Source of the DNA: Verrucomicrobiia bacterium DG1235
GTDB taxonomy: Bacteria; Verrucomicrobiota; Verrucomicrobiia; Opitutales; Opitutaceae
Assembly (NCBI GenBank): GCA_000155695.1
Contig: DS990592.1
Location: 3,534,335 to 3,598,334, forward strand
Length of the DNA: 64,000 nucleotides
Direction: 5' to 3'
Below, one piece after another: positions 17,845 to 26,563 of this stretch; within the stretch, counting starts at the first letter, position 1, and each line of letters starts with the position of its first letter. The notes below the pieces were generated by a model that saw nothing but the letters and a program-made list of their open reading frames with translations, was not told where the DNA came from and made no database searches. The position numbers were made by a program, and so were the translations under genes.

Positions 17845-18510
17845 CTACAATTCCAATTTGAGCGGAAATCTCGCTCTCACTCGCGCGGGGCGACCATCCT
17901 TCGTCGGCGTCGTATACCTCAGCGATTCCAAATATTTTCTTACGTCGTCGGCCGCTATCTCATAATTGATTCGCTCAAATCGCTGAAATTCCACCCGACC
18001 TTTTTCATCGATAATAAACAGGGCTGTCACTTCGATCGCCCCGCGAATGCGACCCACCAAGTTCCGAGGCGTCACCCACTGCGGTTGCCGAATCAATCGC
18101 GGCTTTTCATCAAGCTCCGCCATGCTAAAGGTCTGAATCTCTTCGAGCGCATTTGTATCGACGTCAAAACCTCCCATGCCAAAAGCTGCTCCAAGCGCAT
18201 TGCCCGTACCGGGATTCATCGCCAACTGAAGCTGACTCAAGCTGAGAGGCTTCGGCTGGCTTTTCAGCTCGGGCGATGGCTTCTCCACCTTCTCCTCGGG
18301 AGGTGGCGGCGGCTCAGGTGGAGGCGGCGGGGGAGGAGGCAATGCCACATCGACCGTCCGCACCGTGCGTCGCTCCTTCACACTCAACAAATGCTGAGTA
18401 AAGGGCAGCACAAAAACCAACACCGCCACCAACAACACCGAATAAACGAAGATGCGGGCGAACCGGGCTGGACCGCGCTTAACGCCTTGAGACTGATAGC
18501 TTTCGTTCAT
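17845..18510 (-). CDS. tonB: TonB energy-transducing protein
   Basis: Protein of 221 residues. One TM helix lies at about 18-40, followed by a proline-rich periplasmic spacer containing long Pro runs and a Pro/Glu/Lys stretch at about 58-88. The C-terminal domain (about 140-221) has the TonB fold pattern: RGAIEVTALFIIDEKGRVEF and a late RYTTPTKDGRPARVRARFPL. It spans the periplasm and passes proton-motive energy from ExbB/ExbD to outer-membrane receptors. No TonB-dependent receptor is in the window. It lies 12 bp downstream of exbD in a six-gene operon. Confidence 0.92.
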   Translation of the reverse strand: MNESYQSQGVKRGPARFARIFVYSVLLVAVLVFVLPFTQHLLSVKERRTVRTVDVALPPPPPPPPEPPPPPEEKVEKPSPELKSQPKPLSLSQLQLAMNPGTGNALGAAFGMGGFDVDTNALEEIQTFSMAELDEKPRLIRQPQWVTPRNLVGRIRGAIEVTALFIIDEKGRVEFQRFERINYEIAADDVRKYLESLRYTTPTKDGRPARVRARFPLKLEL

Positions 18511-18522
18511 CGCGACTCCATC

Positions 18523-18924
18523 CTAGTCCTCGGTAGAGAGGCTCACGGAAATAGCCCCAGCGAGCTTCGCCTCGTCAATCACGCGCACCAGCGTATCCGT
18601 TATCGACTTACGGTCGGCCTGAATAATTACCGGCATCTTCTCCTTTTGATAGAGACGCCTAATAATTGGGCGAACGCCGCTTACCCCAATTTCCTTACCT
18701 CCGTAAACGACGTTTCCGTTTTCCGTAATGGCAATAAGGATACTGTTCTTCTCCAAGTCAGAGGCGGACGCGGCTTGAGGCTTGTTCACCTCCACGCCAG
18801 TCTCCTCAACGAAAACCGTCGTCACGATAAAGAAAATCAGCAGGATAAAAACCATATCAATCAAGGGAGAGATATTGATCTCATCCGTACCCTTTTTCTC
18901 CGCGAACATTCGTCTGTTCTTCAT
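18523..18924 (-). CDS. exbD: ExbD/TolR biopolymer transport protein
   Basis: Protein of 133 residues with a basic N-terminus, one TM helix at about 19-40 and a periplasmic domain. The TM helix contains the conserved acid in [15 protein letters not shown], whose Asp is the proton-carrying residue of ExbD/TolR. It forms the inner-membrane motor with the two ExbB-like proteins encoded upstream, and is followed closely by tonB. Confidence 0.93.
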   Translation of the reverse strand: MKNRRMFAEKKGTDEINISPLIDMVFILLIFFIVTTVFVEETGVEVNKPQAASASDLEKNSILIAITENGNVVYGGKEIGVSGVRPIIRRLYQKEKMPVIIQADRKSITDTLVRVIDEAKLAGAISVSLSTED

Positions 18925-18945
18925 TTCGTAAAATCTCTCTATCGT

Positions 18946-19536
18946 TTAGCGCGCCTTTCGCGCGACACAGGCTTCGATCCGCATGATCAGCGTATCCAAA
19001 GCATTTTGACGTTTCTCAATTAGCATCAACAAAACGTATCCTGGAATCGCGATCACAAGGCCGAGCTGCGTTGTAATTAAGGCCTCGGAAATTCCATCCG
19101 CTACCATATTTACCGTTTGCCCGCCCGTGCTGATCGCCAGTCCCTTGAAAGTGCTTAGCATGCCAATCACCGTACCGAGCAAGCCCGTCAAGGGTGCCGC
19201 GCCGACAAACACCGCGAGCATGGTCCGGCGTCGATCGATACGCGACAAGTGCTCGTTGCGCACCTCGCTGAAGCGATTCAACACATCTCGCTGATACGGC
19301 AAGGCGGCCTTGCCATATTCGATCATGCTTCGGATCTCTCCACTCGCATGAGCCGGCTCTTCGACCCAATCCTCTATCGTCTTGTCGTTAGCAGGCTTGC
19401 CTTTCAACTCATTGAGATAGACCACCATCTCCACTCCGGTGAAGAAAATAAGCATCGCCAATCCAACAAGCGGATACATTAGCGTACCACCCGCATTCCA
19501 AATCGGTAGAAAACTCTCCTGGAAAAAGGCTGCCAT
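18946..19536 (-). CDS. exbB: ExbB/TolQ/MotA-family proton channel (short form)
   Basis: Protein of 196 residues with three TM helices: near residues 20-40, and two in the conserved C-terminal core. APLTGLLGTVIGMLSTFKGL (about 114-133) and EALITTQLGLVIAIPGYVLL (about 150-169) are the ExbB/TolQ signatures. It is the second ExbB-like gene of the operon, corresponding to ExbB2 of Vibrio TonB2 systems. A TTTGGATAC word lies in its codons for Leu-Asp-Thr (18992). Confidence 0.93.
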   Translation of the reverse strand: MAAFFQESFLPIWNAGGTLMYPLVGLAMLIFFTGVEMVVYLNELKGKPANDKTIEDWVEEPAHASGEIRSMIEYGKAALPYQRDVLNRFSEVRNEHLSRIDRRRTMLAVFVGAAPLTGLLGTVIGMLSTFKGLAISTGGQTVNMVADGISEALITTQLGLVIAIPGYVLLMLIEKRQNALDTLIMRIEACVARKAR

Positions 19537-19560
19537 AGTAAGGGTTCCGTTTTTCCGCTA

Positions 19561-20949
19561 CTACTTGCGGCCAGGTAGTCCGTTTACGAATACAACGGCA
19601 AGCTTTTCCATGTTCGCCATGATCGACTGAGCCTTGCGATTCAACATCGCATGAGCCACCAGCGACGGAATCGCGACGACAAGCCCGAGCTCAGTCGTGA
19701 TCAGCGCTTCGGAAATACCGCCTGATAGCGAACTGGCGTCACCCGTGCCAAAGAGCGTGATCATCTTAAAGGTATTGATCATGCCCGTCACCGTACCCAG
19801 CAAGCCGAGAAGCGGAGCTACCGCTGCAGTCACTGCAATAACAGAAAGGAAGCGCTCTACCTTCGGCTGCGCCTCAAGCATCTTCTCGTACATGACCTCC
19901 TCGACAAGCTCCTTGTCCTGATCGCTGCACTTAACCGCCTCCTCGATCATTGGCCCAAATTCCCAAGGCAGCTTCCTCGCTTCCTCGAGGGCAGCTTCCC
20001 TCTCGCCCGCCCGCACCTTGCGGACGATCGAGCCAAGATGCGCCGCGCCGGGCTGCTTGATCGAGTAAATGGCGAAAAGCTTATAAACCGCTAGCAGGGC
20101 AGCCATCACCGCAAAAAAGATAATCGGCCAAACCCAAATGCCACCCTTCAGCACGTGCTCGGTCACCGTCTCCTTCGAACCCTCGATCGCGAGTGCAGCG
20201 CCCAGCGTCACGTCGAGATCGAGCACGCCTTCCGAATTGCTCGCGAGCTCGAATACATTTGCCGTAAATTCAGGATTAAGCGCCGTCGCATTCGGTACCG
20301 CGACTTGATGAGTTTCAATAATACCCGCCTGCTTCCCAGAATCACTGGCGAACACACTCACAGGTCCGAGCTCGACGAATTTTCCAGACTGCAAGTCTCC
20401 ATTCGCATCGATCGCTTGACCGGGATAGACCACGCCTCCGATGCGAGCCTTGATTCGATCAATACCGAGCTGTACCGCGTCGACCTGTGAGGCAAACTGA
20501 TCCTTCGCGGAAACATCCGCCGACTCGAGAGCCTCGCGCACCGAGTCAATTCGATCCCCGTGAACCTGTTGCTCGACAGCAGTCATCTGCGTCTGCAGCT
20601 CCTGCAAAAACTGACTCATCAGCCCGCCGAGATAGTCGTTCTCGTCCTGAATCGCCTTCACGCGACCTTCCAGGGCATCGAGACCAAGCGTACGAGTGTC
20701 CTGCGCTCGCTGCGCCCTTTCGAGCGTCGCCCCAAGCCCGCGCGTCTGCTGCTTGAGTTCGTTAATCCTCCGCGAGAGCGGTACGCTCTCCTCGCGAATC
20801 TCCTGACGTGTTTCGCTGAGACGAGCGAGCGAAGCCTCCAGGTCCTTACGAGCCTGATCATTTACCGATTGAAGGTTCGCTTGCCCCAAAACGGTCACGG
20901 AACCAATTGTCGCAGCCGCTACGGCTACCCATTTCTTGTAAGTACTCAT
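19561..20949 (-). CDS. Long ExbB homologue (TtpC-like) with periplasmic coiled coil
   Basis: Protein of about 462 residues. A signal-like segment at the N-terminus is followed by a coiled coil (about 27-160) related in style to DUF3450 proteins, a periplasmic region, a TM helix near 270-290, and a C-terminal MotA/TolQ/ExbB core (AVAPLLGLLGTVTGMINTFK, then EALITTELGLVVAIPSLVAH). This matches TtpC of the Vibrio TonB2 system, which acts with ExbB2/ExbD2/TonB2. The second ATG (20949) is chosen because GGA lies seven bases before it, while it is only one base from the first ATG at 20955. The DUF3450 gene ends a few bases upstream. Confidence 0.88.
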   Translation of the reverse strand: MSTYKKWVAVAAATIGSVTVLGQANLQSVNDQARKDLEASLARLSETRQEIREESVPLSRRINELKQQTRGLGATLERAQRAQDTRTLGLDALEGRVKAIQDENDYLGGLMSQFLQELQTQMTAVEQQVHGDRIDSVREALESADVSAKDQFASQVDAVQLGIDRIKARIGGVVYPGQAIDANGDLQSGKFVELGPVSVFASDSGKQAGIIETHQVAVPNATALNPEFTANVFELASNSEGVLDLDVTLGAALAIEGSKETVTEHVLKGGIWVWPIIFFAVMAALLAVYKLFAIYSIKQPGAAHLGSIVRKVRAGEREAALEEARKLPWEFGPMIEEAVKCSDQDKELVEEVMYEKMLEAQPKVERFLSVIAVTAAVAPLLGLLGTVTGMINTFKMITLFGTGDASSLSGGISEALITTELGLVVAIPSLVAHAMLNRKAQSIMANMEKLAVVFVNGLPGRK

Positions 20950-20963
20950 TGTCATGTCCGTAG

Positions 20964-21731
20964 TTACTTTATGACTAAAGGAAGCTTAACGAACTCAGCC
21001 TGCTTGCCCTTTTGATACATCGAGATCATTTCGAGAATCGCCTTGCCGTATTCGGGAGACTCCTCCCATTTCCAGCCTTCAGCTGTTGGATACCCATAGC
21101 CGGCCTTCTCTCCCGTGGAGTCAGAGTAATAAGCGATCGCAAAACCGTAGTACAAGGTGTTCACCTGCTTGCTCGCGCTCCCCTCGAAGTCGCGCGTCTC
21201 AGTTTCAAGACTGATCACATTGTCAAACTTGTTCGCCTGACTCAAAATGCCCACCACGTTGCGAAGACGCACCGACAGCGACAGCTGGGTTGGCTTCCCC
21301 TTCTCAGGCAGCTGACGGATAAGCGGCTTAATACTCTCCACATAGTTAACCGGCAAAAACGGCAGCAGCTCGCGAATCCCGTCCTCGAGCTTTTGCAGAT
21401 TATCCCGAACCACCGCCGATGCCTCCTCAAGAGATTCCTTGCGTTCGACGATCTCCTCCCGGCGCTTGTCGGCCTCCGTCGCGGACTCGCTCGCCTTCTC
21501 GATTTTCTCGGACAAGCTTGCCTTTTCAGCCTCCAGCATACGAGCGAGATCTTCCAGAATCGCCTTCTCCTCCTGCCAGTCGTTGAGTTCTTTCGAAATT
21601 AGATTCTCAGTCTCCGCCCACTGAGTGACCGTCGACTTCGCCTCTTCGTAAAGCGCGTTCTTGGGCGCGGCGACAAGGTAAGTCGCGCCGAGCGAAAAAC
21701 CTAAGATGGCTGCAAATTTTAGATGTTTCAT
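20964..21731 (-). CDS. DUF3450 periplasmic protein
   Basis: Protein of 255 residues with a signal peptide (MKHLKFAAILGFSLGATYLVA) and a long coiled coil at about 35-130 rich in Glu, Lys and Ala. The C-terminal half has LYYGFAIAYYSDSTGEKAGY and a short helical end, as in DUF3450 proteins that head TonB2/TtpC clusters. Its molecular role is not known; it probably stabilises the energy-transduction complex. It is the first gene of the operon running leftward to 16458. Start chosen at 21731 because the signal peptide begins there. Confidence 0.85.
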   Translation of the reverse strand: MKHLKFAAILGFSLGATYLVAAPKNALYEEAKSTVTQWAETENLISKELNDWQEEKAILEDLARMLEAEKASLSEKIEKASESATEADKRREEIVERKESLEEASAVVRDNLQKLEDGIRELLPFLPVNYVESIKPLIRQLPEKGKPTQLSLSVRLRNVVGILSQANKFDNVISLETETRDFEGSASKQVNTLYYGFAIAYYSDSTGEKAGYGYPTAEGWKWEESPEYGKAILEMISMYQKGKQAEFVKLPLVIK

Positions 21732-21988
21732 TTTTTGAATACAGTTCTCACCCCAACCTAATTGACACATTCGATAGTGCCCACTCGGCTGGAAGCGCTG
21801 TCATCCTGCATCAAAATCCTCAAGGTCAACGACCGAGATATCGCGTCACATGAACGTGACCTGTTCGGCGCAAAACATCCTTCAGCGTCACGTGCCTGTA
21901 ACCGAACTCCGTAGATTCCCCCACTTCAAGCCGATGTTACAGAGTCGCGCCCGCCTAGTCACAACGGGCAGCACACGCGCCCAAACGC

Positions 21989-22023
21989 AAAAAAAGGACC
22001 TGCCCCAAATAGAGCAGGTCCCA
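21989..22023 (-). terminator. Rho-independent terminator of the RRM gene
   Basis: On the - strand GGACCTGC (complement of 22014-22021) pairs with GCAGGTCC (complement of 21996-22003) and is followed by a run of seven T residues. It lies 24 bp after the RRM gene stop and is a textbook terminator. Confidence 0.9.
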
Positions 22024-22046
22024 AAAATTTAAATACGATTAGCAGT

Positions 22047-22472
22047 TTAGTAGCCGTCTTGGTAGCCACCGCCACGACGATCTCCGCCGCCACGTCGGTC
22101 ACCGCCTCCGCCACGATAGCCTCCGCCACCGCCACGTCGGTCGCCACCGCCGCCACCACCACGGTAGCCGCCGCCACGAGGACGATCTCCGCCTCGGAAG
22201 CCTCCGCCCCCGCCGCCACCACCACGTGGAGCGCGTGGAGTTGCTTCGCGCACTGAAAGTTCGCGTCCGTCTAAATCCTGACCGTTCAAGCCTGCGATCG
22301 CTGCATTCGCTTCATCGGCATTGTCCATCGTGATGAACCCAAAACCTCTAGAACGTCCCGTTTCACGGTCCGTAATGATCTTGAGTTGAGAGACCGCGCC
22401 GAATTGTTCGAACGCGTCTTGCAGGTCCCCTTCCGAAACTCCGAAAGAGATGTTTCCTACGTATATTTCCAT
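22047..22472 (-). CDS. Glycine-rich RNA-binding protein with one RRM
   Basis: Protein of 141 residues. Residues 1-80 form an RNA recognition motif with RNP2 IYVGNISF (3-10) and RNP1 RGFGFITM (42-49). Residues about 85-141 are a low-complexity Gly/Arg tail built of RGGG and DRRGGG repeats, which can bind RNA and promote condensation. Such proteins are often cold-induced or act as RNA chaperones in cyanobacteria and other phyla. It is monocistronic, with its own terminator. A 183-bp leader-sized gap separates it from tag, and it may carry its promoter. Confidence 0.95.
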   Translation of the reverse strand: MEIYVGNISFGVSEGDLQDAFEQFGAVSQLKIITDRETGRSRGFGFITMDNADEANAAIAGLNGQDLDGRELSVREATPRAPRGGGGGGGGFRGGDRPRGGGYRGGGGGGDRRGGGGGYRGGGGDRRGGGDRRGGGYQDGY

Positions 22473-22655
22473 TTATCTAATCTATTTGTGAGCGTCGTAT
22501 TGAGAAAAGGCAGATTCAAACAGCGACGCTACAACCGGAATTTACCTGAGACCACCAATTGGTGGGATTACTAACTTAGAGCCGAACACAGTTCACGGTT
22601 TTTAGCAAATAAGCGAGCTGAAAACATTGACCCCGCAGAGAAGCGAACCACCGCC

Positions 22656-23219
22656 TCACCCCCTATGCCTAAAACACGTAGAAATATGGTCGTCCACCAT
22701 CCCCACCGCCTGCATGAACGCGTACACAATCGTCGGACCCACAAAACTAAACCCTGCCTTCTTCAGCCCGCGACTCATGCTCTCCGCCTCCTTCGAAGTA
22801 GTCGGCACATCCCCCGACGACTTCCAACGATTCACTATCGTCTCTCCTCCGACGAAACCCCACAGGTAATCCGAAAAACTCACTCCTGCTTCGGCCAGCT
22901 TCAAATACGCCCGCGCGTTTTGCCGAACACTGCGAATCTTAAGTCGATTCCGCACAATCTCCGGATTCAGCATCAGCTCATCTAGCTTCGCATCCGAGTA
23001 GCGAGCAATCTTCTCCGGATCAAACCCGTCAAACGCCCGATAGTAACCATCCCGCTTTCGAAGAATCGTAATCCAGGACAAGCCCGCCTGAGCGCCGTCC
23101 AACAAAAGCTTCGCAAATAGCTTCTGACTGTCCCGCTCCGGCACTCCCCATTCCGTGTCATGATATTTCACATACAGCGGATCATTCCCACACCAAGAAC
23201 ATCGATTCACATTACTCAT
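22656..23219 (-). CDS. tag: DNA-3-methyladenine glycosylase I
   Basis: Enzyme of 187 residues that removes 3-methyladenine from DNA in base-excision repair. Typical TAG residues are present: CSWCGND at the N-terminus and YHDTEWGVP just after, plus the late DDHISTC segment supply the zinc Cys/His ligands and substrate pocket. LSWITILRKRDGYYRAF is the conserved helical core. The ATG at 23219 has GAGG eight bases upstream; a GTG one codon earlier is less likely. Confidence 0.95.
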   Translation of the reverse strand: MSNVNRCSWCGNDPLYVKYHDTEWGVPERDSQKLFAKLLLDGAQAGLSWITILRKRDGYYRAFDGFDPEKIARYSDAKLDELMLNPEIVRNRLKIRSVRQNARAYLKLAEAGVSFSDYLWGFVGGETIVNRWKSSGDVPTTSKEAESMSRGLKKAGFSFVGPTIVYAFMQAVGMVDDHISTCFRHRG

Positions 23220-23858
23220 CACTCAAACCTCATAAAGCAAACCTTGCGAGCGAGACACCATGCCATTCGTCCCATCGTCATCCACGAATCTCTCATTGAC
23301 CGAACCCCAAAGCAAGTTCCGAACAGTCCAGCATACGAGGTATCCAATTTTCGGACACACCCGATCTTAGTTGCAATAAACGTCAACAGTAGACCCTGGC
23401 AACATATAATAATCGAGCCCCACATTGATTCGCTTTCTCAGAGTATTCGGCCCCAGAACCGATACGGGAATCACACTTGGAAACCTTGCCTAAACCGACG
23501 CTGAGGCAGACTAGGCCATGGGATGGTCTCCCGAGCTTGAAAGGTACGAACAAACAATCGAGTGAGCAGAACTCAGAAAACACGCCCCCGACCCGCCCAA
23601 AAACCAGACCGTAGGAAATCACTGAGCTATTCTGAATGAAGCCCGCCCAGCACGCGCCTCCGTCCGGCGGCCATATGAACAAAGTCCTAAAGAAAACCGC
23701 CGCGAAAAAATCGAAAAGACCCAGTTGAGACTTTTTCTCAACAACTCCTTGACTCGCTATTGAGACACAGTTTCATTCGCAAATCAACGGTCCTTCTTGA
23801 TACTGAGTTTCAAGTGCGGGCCAGATCAGACAGTTTCCGACTTAATCTAACGACTACC
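23220..23858. other. Gene-free 639-bp region upstream of the porin
   Basis: No convincing gene. An open frame on the - strand (23383-23682) has no family similarity and an unlikely composition. The right end holds an inverted repeat (23724-23742) and a TTGACT box at 23749 that may be the porin promoter. Nothing else is recognisable. Confidence 0.6.
23724..23742. promoter_or_regulatory. Inverted repeat upstream of the porin/flavin cluster
   Basis: GTTGAGA (23724-23730) and TCTCAAC (23736-23742) form a perfect seven-base inverted repeat around CTTTT. A further TTGAGAC follows at 23759, and a TTGACT box lies at 23749-23754. The placement about 120 bp before the porin start suggests an operator for the four-gene cluster. 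The sequence does not match a classical Fur box. Confidence 0.45.
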
Positions 23859-25130
23859 ATGAAGACAAACCACCGATGGACACGCCAGGCTCTGGCGGCC
23901 TTCGCTGCTTTCGCAGCCTTAGGCGCCTCACTATCCGCTCAAGACGATCTTCCCTCTCGCGAGGAGATGTGGGCGATCATTCAGAAACAGCAGGCTCAAA
24001 TCGCCGCACTCCAAAACCGAGTTGGCCTGAACGAGAACTCGCTCGTCGAAACCAAACAGGCAATCGAAGTCGCCACCGAACAAGTAGACGCCACCGCTAC
24101 CTTCGTCGAAGGCATCGTCTCGTCCGATAGCGGATCCGCTGCCGACTCCGCCTACAACCGCACCCACCTGGGCGGCTACGGCGAGCTGCACTACAATTTC
24201 GGCAAAGCCGATAAAGCCGACTTCCACCGCTGGGTCATGTTTCTCGAGCACGACTTCAACGACCGCATCCGCTTCGCCTCCGAAATCGAGCTCGAGCACT
24301 CCATCGCAGGCGAAGGCAAGACCGGCGAAATCGAGCTCGAGCAGGCCTACGTCGAATTCGACCTGAACGAGTCCGATTCCGTAAAAGCCGGCCTCTTCCT
24401 CCTGCCCGTCGGCATCCTCAACGAGACCCACGAGCCCGCCACCTTCTACGGCGTAGAGCGAAACCTCGTCGAAAAGAACATCATCCCCACCACATGGTGG
24501 GAAGGCGGCCTCGCCTATCGCCACACCACCGAAGACGGTTGGGCCTTCGACCTGGCCGCTCATACCGGACTCTTCTCCCCGACCTCCGGCAGCAAAGCCT
24601 TCAATATCCGCAGCGGTCGCCAAAAAGTCGGCAACGCGGAAGCGTCCAACGGAGCCGTCACCTCTCGCGCCACCTACTCAGGCATGCCGGGAGTCCAGCT
24701 GGGAGCCACCCTCCAGTACCAAAGCGACCTCGCACAAGGCACCCTCGACGAGACGATCGACGCCACCCTCGCGTCCGTTCACGCCGACCTCCAGCGTGGC
24801 GGCTTCGGACTCCGCGCCCTCTACGGACGCTGGGACCTCGGCGGCTCCGCCCCAGCAGCAAGCGGAGTTGACGAGCAATACGGCTACTACCTCGAACCTT
24901 CCTACCGCTTCGCAACCGAGGCAGGCGACGTCGGCTTCTTCGCCCGCTACAGCGTCTACGACAACTCCGCCGGAAGCGCATCCTCCACCGAAAACGCCTT
25001 CTTCGACATCGGCATGAACTACTGGCCAATCGAAAACGTCGTACTCAAGTGGGACGTGCAATTCACCGACTATTCCGACTCGTCCAAAGACGAGGAAATC
25101 ATCAACCTCGGCGTCGGGTACCACTTCTAG
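23859..25130 (+). CDS. Outer-membrane porin (OprP/phosphate-selective porin-like)
   Basis: Protein of 423 residues starting at MKTNHRWT, where a signal peptide ending near ASLSAQ begins. Residues about 27-75 form a coiled coil (EEMWAIIQKQQAQIAALQNR), as in trimeric porins with a periplasmic stalk. The rest alternates hydrophobic and polar residues as amphipathic beta-strands from GGYGELHYNF to the C-terminal GVGYHF, whose terminal Phe is the outer-membrane insertion signal. The substrate is unknown. It heads a cluster with an FMN-binding protein, a PepSY protein and ApbE, so it may pass an electron acceptor, metal or flavin-linked substrate. Confidence 0.85.
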   Translation: MKTNHRWTRQALAAFAAFAALGASLSAQDDLPSREEMWAIIQKQQAQIAALQNRVGLNENSLVETKQAIEVATEQVDATATFVEGIVSSDSGSAADSAYNRTHLGGYGELHYNFGKADKADFHRWVMFLEHDFNDRIRFASEIELEHSIAGEGKTGEIELEQAYVEFDLNESDSVKAGLFLLPVGILNETHEPATFYGVERNLVEKNIIPTTWWEGGLAYRHTTEDGWAFDLAAHTGLFSPTSGSKAFNIRSGRQKVGNAEASNGAVTSRATYSGMPGVQLGATLQYQSDLAQGTLDETIDATLASVHADLQRGGFGLRALYGRWDLGGSAPAASGVDEQYGYYLEPSYRFATEAGDVGFFARYSVYDNSAGSASSTENAFFDIGMNYWPIENVVLKWDVQFTDYSDSSKDEEIINLGVGYHF

Positions 25131-25164
25131 AATTCAGCGCTTTTCGAGAAACACTTATACAATC

Positions 25165-25194
25165 AAGCCGAAGGGGAATACGCCTCTTCGGCTT
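25165..25194 (+). terminator. Hairpin between porin and FMN-binding gene
   Basis: A perfect nine-base stem, AAGCCGAAG (25165-25173) with CTTCGGCTT (25186-25194). Only TT and then TGCC follow, so it is a weak terminator or a processing/attenuation site that would lower expression of the downstream genes relative to the porin. Confidence 0.65.
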
Positions 25195-25226
25195 TGCCAT
25201 TAAAAAGACCCTCATACTCCTATCCC

Positions 25227-25772
25227 ATGAATACGCTTCGATTCGCCAAATTTATCGCGCTCGCCCTGCTGGCATCCGCGTATTCTCTTTTTGGCGACGA
25301 TGAAACCGAAGACGTCTACCTCGCTCCTGAAAAGTTCCTTTCCGAGTCGTTCGAAGGCGCCCCCCCTAAAGCCGCTACCCTCTGGATTACCAAAGACCTA
25401 AAACCCGAAATACGCTCGATACTCGGTCACGACTACAAGGGACTCCGCATCCGTTACTGGATCTCAGGCGAACGCACCGCATGGATTCTCGAGGAAATCG
25501 GAAAGGTCAAACCCATCACCGTCGGCATCGTCGTCGAATCCGACAAAATCGCCCGCCTCAAAGTGCTCGTCTACCGAGAAAGCCACGGCTGGGAGGTCAA
25601 GTATCCATTTTTCACCGACCAATTCATCGAAACTGAACTCACGCAAAAGCGACGCCTCAGCCAAAACATCGACGGCATCTCCGGGGCGACCCTTTCCGTC
25701 AACGCCCTGAAGCGACTCGCTCGACTCGCCCTCTTCCTACATCCGCACACCCAACCCGATACTGACGGATGA
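25227..25772 (+). CDS. Periplasmic FMN-binding domain protein
   Basis: Protein of 181 residues with a signal peptide (MNTLRFAKFIALALLASAYS). The C-terminal FMN-binding domain ends with the flavinylation motif SGATLS, where Thr155 would carry FMN by a phosphoester bond made by ApbE. An ApbE gene lies two genes downstream. The protein probably shuttles electrons in the periplasm. Its stop overlaps the PepSY start by four bases (ATGA). Confidence 0.88.
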   Translation: MNTLRFAKFIALALLASAYSLFGDDETEDVYLAPEKFLSESFEGAPPKAATLWITKDLKPEIRSILGHDYKGLRIRYWISGERTAWILEEIGKVKPITVGIVVESDKIARLKVLVYRESHGWEVKYPFFTDQFIETELTQKRRLSQNIDGISGATLSVNALKRLARLALFLHPHTQPDTDG

Positions 25773-26563
25773 GCAAAACGCATAAAACAACCCCCAAACG
25801 CCATGGCCCCGGACGAGCGCTCCTTCGCCTACACCGCCGTGTGGGCGTCGCTCTCTCAGCCATCTTCATCGTCATCTGCATCACCGGCATCCTGCTCAAC
25901 CACAGCGACGATCTCGATTTCCAGTCTCGAACCATCAAAGCCAACTGGATCTACGATTGGTACGATAGGGAGCCCTCAAGCGAAATCCTGCATTTCGAAC
26001 TTTCAGACGGCAGCATTTCAGCAATCGATTCACAGATTTTCTTCAAAGACAACAGCATCGGCAACTTCTCGAAACCCGTCGGAGTCGCAGAGCTGGAAAG
26101 CATCATCGCAATCGCTTTTCGAGACTCGCTCGTCTTAACGACAAAAGAGGGCGAAGTCATCGAAACCATACCCTCAGTCGCGCTGCCAGGAACGCCCATC
26201 GCCCTAATCGCCAGCAAAGAAAACCGTATCCTCATAATCGATACAAACAAAGAAGCCTTCGAATCAGACGAAGACATCCTCAACTGGCAGACATCAAAAT
26301 GGGACGCATCCCTCGCGCCGCTAAACCCCTCCAAAATTCCACAAGAGCTTGAGACAAAACTCCTCCAAGCCTACCGAGGAGAAGGCATCACCTGGGGTCG
26401 CGTGCTCCTAGACATCCATACGGGACGCTTCTTCGGGAGCGCGGGAAAATGGATCGCCGACCTCTCCGCCCTAGCTCTAATCCTCCTCACCGTAACCGGC
26501 GTTTTCTACACCACGCGTTACCTGAAAAAAGCGCGAGAACGAGTCACCGGACGCAAATCATGA
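25769..26563 (+). CDS. PepSY-associated membrane protein
   Basis: Protein of 264 residues. The N-terminus (RALLRLHRRVGVALSAIFIV) is the PepSY-associated TM signature, a helix preceded by conserved basic and His residues that can bind heme or quinone. A large periplasmic domain follows, and a second TM helix lies near 228-247. With the FMN-binding protein and ApbE it forms a common flavin-based extracytoplasmic electron-transfer set, in which this protein takes electrons across the inner membrane. The final acceptor is unknown. Confidence 0.83.
   Translation: MSKTHKTTPKRHGPGRALLRLHRRVGVALSAIFIVICITGILLNHSDDLDFQSRTIKANWIYDWYDREPSSEILHFELSDGSISAIDSQIFFKDNSIGNFSKPVGVAELESIIAIAFRDSLVLTTKEGEVIETIPSVALPGTPIALIASKENRILIIDTNKEAFESDEDILNWQTSKWDASLAPLNPSKIPQELETKLLQAYRGEGITWGRVLLDIHTGRFFGSAGKWIADLSALALILLTVTGVFYTTRYLKKARERVTGRKS

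Noticed and set aside
23383-23682. 99-codon open frame on the - strand
   Set aside because: No ribosome site, no conserved motif, and Cys/Gly/Phe-rich composition unlike the real genes nearby.
23724-23742. Fur box before the porin
   Set aside because: The inverted repeat TTGAGA/TCTCAA does not match the Fur consensus, so only an unnamed operator is claimed.
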